In this document: in pieces, positions 59,452-64,000 of the stretch
Layout of the letters: the number at the start of each line of letters is the position of its first letter
How positions within the stretch are numbered: the stretch's first letter is position 1
Source: Rhizobium sp. CCGE531
Lineage (GTDB): Bacteria > Pseudomonadota > Alphaproteobacteria > Rhizobiales > Rhizobiaceae
NCBI RefSeq assembly: GCF_003627795.1
Contig: NZ_CP032684.1
Coordinates: 1,527,001-1,591,000 of the forward strand
Direction: 5' to 3'
DNA length: 64,000 nucleotides
Notes under the pieces: generated by a model
Databases searched by the model: none
Seen by the model: only the letters and a program-made list of their open reading frames with translations
What the model was told of the DNA's origin: nothing
Program-made: the position numbers and the translations under genes

Positions 59452-59871
59452 ATGGGTATCTTCGACAAGATCAAGGGTGCAATCTGGGGAGAGGCGAAGG
59501 CTGCTCCAGCGCCGACACAGACTGCAGCAACCGCCAATCCGACGAGCGCGCCGACGCCGGCTCCCTCATCGACCACGGCGGCAACATCCCCCGCGACAAG
59601 CGCGCCATCCGCTCCGGTGGATGTCGCCGCCATTCTCGACGCTGCCGTCAAGAAGAATGGTCAGAAGCTCGACTGGAAACATTCGATCGTCGATCTGATG
59701 AAGGCGCTCGGTATGGATGCGAGCCTTTCCGAGCGCAAGGAACTGGCGCAGGAACTGGGTTACACCGGTGACGCCGGAGATTCCGCCAAGATGAACACCT
59801 TCCTTCATAAGGCGCTTCTGAAGAAGCTCGCGGACAATGGCGGCAAGGTGCCCGCCGATCTCCTCAATTGA
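59452..59871 (+). CDS. DUF3597 domain-containing protein
   Basis: The 139-residue protein starts MGIFDKIKGAIWG, has an Ala/Pro/Thr-rich linker at about 16-60, and a C-terminal DUF3597 domain (AAILDAAVKKNGQKLDWKHS, LMKALGMDASLSERKELAQE, FLHKALLKKLADNGGKVPAD). The domain looks like a small helical bundle and its role is unknown. An ATG 30 bases earlier is less likely. Confidence 0.85.
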   Translation: MGIFDKIKGAIWGEAKAAPAPTQTAATANPTSAPTPAPSSTTAATSPATSAPSAPVDVAAILDAAVKKNGQKLDWKHSIVDLMKALGMDASLSERKELAQELGYTGDAGDSAKMNTFLHKALLKKLADNGGKVPADLLN

Positions 59872-59961
59872 CATACGCGAAGCTTCGGTACGCCCACATT
59901 TGCTGGCCGCGCCGGATAACGCATCGCGGCAGATGACGATTTATTGCCGCTTGATTGTTTT

Positions 59962-59990
59962 GCGCCCTTTCCTTTCGGAGAGGGCGCTTT
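59962..59990 (+). terminator. intrinsic terminator after DUF3597
   Basis: GCGCCCT (59962-59968) pairs with AGGGCGC (59981-59987) and TTTGC follows. It lies 90 bases after the stop codon. Confidence 0.6.
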
Positions 59991-60290
59991 GCATTCACGG
60001 CCATCTCAGTCCGGAGGCATGCTTCCATTCCGCCGTCCGGCACTGGAATTCCCGCCCGTGCTTTCCTATCTAAGCGCCTGAACCGGCAAATGCTTTTTTG
60101 CCTTTCCGGATCGGGCGGCGAACCTTGCGTGGCGAATGAAAGTCGAAGGCTGCGGAGCATCCGTCATCGACCAGGCTGCGACGGGAATAGGGCCTGCAAT
60201 TAAGTCTTGCGCAAATGCGATGAAAGCCTTAAACGGCGGCACTAAACCGGTTCGCCGGGGTCACTCATTACGTTCACAGGAAGCATTCAA
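59991..60290. other. tuf upstream region
   Basis: This 300-base region carries the tuf promoter and leader but no gene. No copy of the tRNA-Gly 3' end is visible, so an attachment-site duplication bounding the upstream accessory segment was not found here. Confidence 0.4.
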
Positions 60291-61466
<1,176 letters not shown>

Positions 61467-61489
61467 TCTTCGGATTATTCCTTTATAAG

Positions 61490-61519
61490 AGGCCCCGCTG
61501 GAAACAGCGGGGCCTTTTC
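61490..61519 (+). terminator. intrinsic terminator of tuf
   Basis: AGGCCCCGCTG and CAGCGGGGCCT form a perfect 11-bp stem with loop GAAA, then TTTTC. It is 24 bases after the tuf stop. Confidence 0.93.
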
Positions 61520-61535
61520 GCATTGGGAGGTATGC

Positions 61536-62045
61536 ATGAGCCTGATCATTCTGACCGGCGCTTCGGGATCGGGAAAGACCGCGATCGCGCAGGCGATCGC
61601 CAGGGACCATGCGTCTATGTTAGCCGTCTATCATTTCGACAGTATCGGCGTGCCGTCGCTTGACGCCATGATCCAGGACCATGGTTCGCCCGAGGGCTGG
61701 CAGCGGGACAAGACCGTGGAATGGCTAGCGCGGCTTGCGCCACAGATGCGGAAGGGCAGGGCCATTCTTCTCGAAGGGCAGATGCGGCCATCCTTCATCA
61801 AGGAGGCAGCGGCGGCGGCCGATATCGGTGACTATCGCCTGTTGCTGATCGATTGCGACGACGCAGCGCGGATTCATCGCTTGGCGGTTGAGCGAGGCCA
61901 GCCGGAGCTTGCCGATGCGAACATGATGAACTGGGCGGCCTATCTGCGTCAGGAAGCCCGGAAAAATAGCTGCGAGATCCTCGACACGAGCGATCTTTCG
62001 ATCGAACAGAGCGTGGATACGGTGCTGAAATATCTGTTCCGGTAG
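61536..62045 (+). CDS. P-loop kinase-like protein
   Basis: The 169-residue protein has a Walker A motif GASGSGKT at residues 8-15 and later LLLIDCDDAARIHRLAVERG, the layout of small-molecule or nucleoside-type kinases. The substrate is unknown. A GGGAGG site precedes ATG 61536. It starts 17 bases after the tuf terminator. Confidence 0.8.
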   Translation: MSLIILTGASGSGKTAIAQAIARDHASMLAVYHFDSIGVPSLDAMIQDHGSPEGWQRDKTVEWLARLAPQMRKGRAILLEGQMRPSFIKEAAAAADIGDYRLLLIDCDDAARIHRLAVERGQPELADANMMNWAAYLRQEARKNSCEILDTSDLSIEQSVDTVLKYLFR

Positions 62046-62292
62046 CTCCAATGATATCGTCACCGGACGGTGATATGGCTCTGCGTGAGTTCCGCTTTCG
62101 CACGACGCACGGCATCCGCAACGAAATCATTCTTCCCGCCGGTATAATGATCCCAGTCGCCATTTGCCTGTTCGGCGAGCCGGCGTATCTATCCGATTAT
62201 TTTGCCGGAAGAACCTCCGGTCACCAAGGCTTGTCTTGCGAAATGGGCGCAGGGGCCTATTTATCGCTCGATTTTCCAAGGAGGAGATTTTC
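62046..62292. other. intergenic region, no supported gene
   Basis: The gap between the kinase and epimerase genes holds the palindrome at 62060-62073. An 81-codon frame here (62051-62296) runs through that palindrome and into the epimerase start, and I do not accept it. A GGAGGA site for the epimerase is at 62279-62284. Confidence 0.45.
62060..62073. promoter_or_regulatory. operator-like palindrome TCACCG-GA-CGGTGA (site C)
   Basis: The half-sites and 2-base spacer match the palindrome at 26145-26158 in front of the TetR gene. It lies 15 bases after the kinase stop and about 220 bases before the epimerase start. Confidence 0.5.
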
Positions 62293-63186
62293 ATGAAGAA
62301 ACGTATTTTGTTCACGGGCGGCAGCGGCAAGGCGGGGCGTCACGCGGTTCCATGGCTGGTGAATGCCGGCTATGAGGTTCACAATATCGACCTCGTGCCG
62401 CTGAACAGCCCCGGCGTCACCAACCTGCAGGTCGATATCACCGATGCGGGACAAGTATATGATGTCCTGACCATGCATCGCGATTTTCCCGATCTCGACC
62501 ACGGCAAAGGCGTGCAGCCTTTCGACGCAGTCGTGCATTTCGCCGCCATACCGCGCATCCTGATCAAGCCCGACAATGAGACGTTCCGCATCAACACGAT
62601 GAGCACCTACAATGTCATCGAGGCGGCCGCGAAGCTCGGCGTGAAGAAGATCATCATTGCCTCCAGCGAGACAACCTATGGCATCTGCTTTGCCGAAGGC
62701 CATCGCGACTTCCATCAATTCCCGCTGGAGGAAGATTACGACGTCAACCCGATGGATTCCTACGGCTTGTCCAAGGTCGTGAACGAGAAGACGGCTCGGG
62801 CTTTCGCCGAGCGTTTCGGTATCGACATCTACGCGCTGCGCATCGGCAATGTCATCGAGCCGCATGAATATGAGCGCTTTCCGGAATTTTTCGCCAACAG
62901 CGAAATCCGCAAGCGCATCGCCTGGAGTTATATCGACGCCCGCGACCTCGGCCAGATCGTCCATCTCTGTATCGGCAAAGATGGTCTCGGTTTCCAGGTG
63001 TTCAATGCCGCCAATGATACGGTCTCGGCCAACACGCCGTCGCGCGAGCTTGCCGCGAAGCATTTTCCGAACGTGCTTTTCAACCGCGAGATCGGCGAGT
63101 ATGAGGGCCTTTTGTCCAACCGCAAGATCCGCGAAGTACTGGGCTTCAAGGAAGAGCATAATTGGCGGAAATATGTGAACGTCTAG
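62293..63186 (+). CDS. NAD(P)-dependent epimerase/dehydratase (extended SDR)
   Basis: The 297-residue protein has the Rossmann motif TGGSGKAGRHAV (residues 8-19), VVHFAAIPR, an S-x-YGLSKVVNEK catalytic YxxxK (MDSYGLSKVVNEK) and SSETTYG. This fits nucleotide-sugar epimerases or uronate dehydrogenases; the exact sugar is not determined. The ATG follows GGAGGA. A GT gene lies downstream. Confidence 0.88.
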   Translation: MKKRILFTGGSGKAGRHAVPWLVNAGYEVHNIDLVPLNSPGVTNLQVDITDAGQVYDVLTMHRDFPDLDHGKGVQPFDAVVHFAAIPRILIKPDNETFRINTMSTYNVIEAAAKLGVKKIIIASSETTYGICFAEGHRDFHQFPLEEDYDVNPMDSYGLSKVVNEKTARAFAERFGIDIYALRIGNVIEPHEYERFPEFFANSEIRKRIAWSYIDARDLGQIVHLCIGKDGLGFQVFNAANDTVSANTPSRELAAKHFPNVLFNREIGEYEGLLSNRKIREVLGFKEEHNWRKYVNV

Positions 63187-63511
63187 GGCTTTGCCTTTGA
63201 AACGATCCTCGGCGCTCTCTCGCGGCGCCGGGCGGGGAGAGGGGCAGCTGCGCTGCCTCTCCATTTGTTACGCAGCAAAACCAAAAATGCTTCCCCAAAC
63301 ACTCGACAAATATCGCCGTTTATTTAAGTAGGGTTGCGTTCGCGCAGCATCTCCTAGAGATTGCAGCGCATGGTCCGGTATATCCGCGCCCTTGTTTCGA
63401 ACCAGCACCCTCCGGCCGACGTGCTTCAAGGGTGAGCAGAGCGCGATTTGCGTCGCGGCGAAAAGATAGTTGCCGGCTGACCTGCATGCGCTCAGCCGTT
63501 TCGGAGGTATC
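63187..63511. other. intergenic region with a terminator-like hairpin
   Basis: GGAGAGGGGCAGC pairs with GCTGCCTCTCC around 63235-63263, with a very short loop and one bulge or wobble, then ATTTGTTA. It probably ends the epimerase transcript. The rest of the gap shows no gene. Confidence 0.45.
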
Positions 63512-64000
63512 ATGAAGGATAATGTCGCACGTATTTTTGTCGGTTTCGATTCCAAGGAAGTCGTGGCCTATCACGTCCTGACCCAGAGCATCATCGAGCG
63601 CTCGTCGATCCCGGTGGTCTTCTCGCCGATCGTGCTCAACAACCTCGACGGCATCTTCACGCGCGAGCGCAATCCGCTGCAGTCGACCGAGTTTTCCTTC
63701 TCGCGCTTCCTCGTGCCCTACCTCAGCGACTATCAGGGCTGGAGCATCTTCATGGATTGCGACATGCTCGCCCGCGCCGATATCGCCGAACTCTGGGCAT
63801 TGCGTGACGATCGCTACGCGGCCATGTGCGTCAAGCATGATTACCAGCCGAAGATCGAAACCAAGTTCCTCGGCCAGACGCAGACCAAATATGAGAAGAA
63901 GAACTGGTCGAGCATGATCCTGTTCAACAATGCCAAGTGCACGGCATTGACGAAGGATTTCGTCAACACGGCAACCGGCCTTCAGCTTCATCAGTTCAAG
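63512..64000 (+). CDS. glycosyltransferase, partial at window end
   Basis: The first 163 codons are visible and the frame runs off the window. The N-terminus (ARIFVGFDSKEVVAYHVL) and the metal-binding DxD motif in WSIFMDCDMLARADIAELW are typical of GT8-like transferases. CGGAGG precedes ATG 63512 by 6 bases. It follows the epimerase gene, suggesting a polysaccharide-related role. The C-terminus is unseen. Confidence 0.8.
   Translation, partial: MKDNVARIFVGFDSKEVVAYHVLTQSIIERSSIPVVFSPIVLNNLDGIFTRERNPLQSTEFSFSRFLVPYLSDYQGWSIFMDCDMLARADIAELWALRDDRYAAMCVKHDYQPKIETKFLGQTQTKYEKKNWSSMILFNNAKCTALTKDFVNTATGLQLHQFK

Noticed and set aside
57982..60290. Possible att repeat of the tRNA-Gly 3' end downstream of the accessory segment
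   Set aside because: Reading the segment by eye, I found only short partial matches such as GGTTCG, not a convincing duplicate of the tRNA end.
62051..62296. 81-codon frame before the epimerase gene
   Set aside because: It contains the operator-like palindrome, overlaps the epimerase ribosome binding site and start, and its residues show no domain pattern.

Overview
The window looks like chromosome of a Rhizobium-type alphaproteobacterium (Rhizobiaceae). The pointers are high GC, alphaproteobacterial family proteins (NDUFA12, DUF2155, DUF3572, DUF983, DUF6105, DivK/PleD), gene strings familiar from rhizobia (topA-rnr, pyrB-pyrX-plsY-dprA, aroQ-accB-accC-aat, rne/amiC/PBP1A/prfB), a GAAC-N7-GAAC SOS box and a Rhizobium-type intergenic repeat. 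I name no species. Nearly everything is core housekeeping.

Layout. 0-12.3 kb: a tiny membrane-protein ORF, dnaE, an L,D-transpeptidase, a GH25 lipoprotein, SOS-type dinB, a GNAT, HAD and DUF3572 genes, the divK-pleD cell-cycle pair, a structured RNA candidate and rpmG. 12.3-23.6 kb, all on the minus strand: pyrB-pyrX-plsY-dprA, then topA-rnr, then DUF983-small protein-MFS, with several stop/start overlaps. 23.8-29.7 kb: an AidB-like acyl-CoA dehydrogenase, a GNAT, a TetR regulator with its own operator, a secreted ClpP-fold protein, two small membrane proteins, ruvX and a metallo-hydrolase. 29.7-37.5 kb: gatC-gatA and gatB (tRNA-dependent amidotransferase), separated by a DUF4139 protein, a YjhX-type toxin homologue and a GNAT, with two more GNAT genes after gatB. 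37.6-45 kb: a complex I accessory subunit, DUF2155, DUF1062, the aroQ-accB-accC-aat operon, a DsbA-like protein and an aminotransferase. 45-54.8 kb: rne, divergent amiC, PBP1A, prfB with a programmed +1 frameshift, and nadK. 55-61.5 kb: tRNA-Thr, tRNA-Tyr and tRNA-Gly followed by tuf, in the ancestral thrU-tyrU-glyT-tufB order, broken by small secreted proteins and rlmB and, downstream of tRNA-Gly, by an accessory segment with a decayed tyrosine integrase. 61.5-64 kb: a P-loop kinase, a nucleotide-sugar-type epimerase and a glycosyltransferase cut by the window end.

The points I consider most worth following are: (i) three copies of the palindrome TCACCG-N2-CGGTGA, all intergenic, one directly in front of the TetR gene, which suggests a small regulon; (ii) the gatC start codon buried in a perfect 10-bp stem; (iii) a terminator-like hairpin at the expected 5' end of the rpmG mRNA; (iv) a dihydroorotase homologue that has lost its catalytic HxH motif; (v) the integrase scar beside tRNA-Gly; and (vi) uncharacterised small proteins and structured intergenic regions. 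I found no CRISPR array, complete phage, complete insertion sequence or clear multi-gene defence system.
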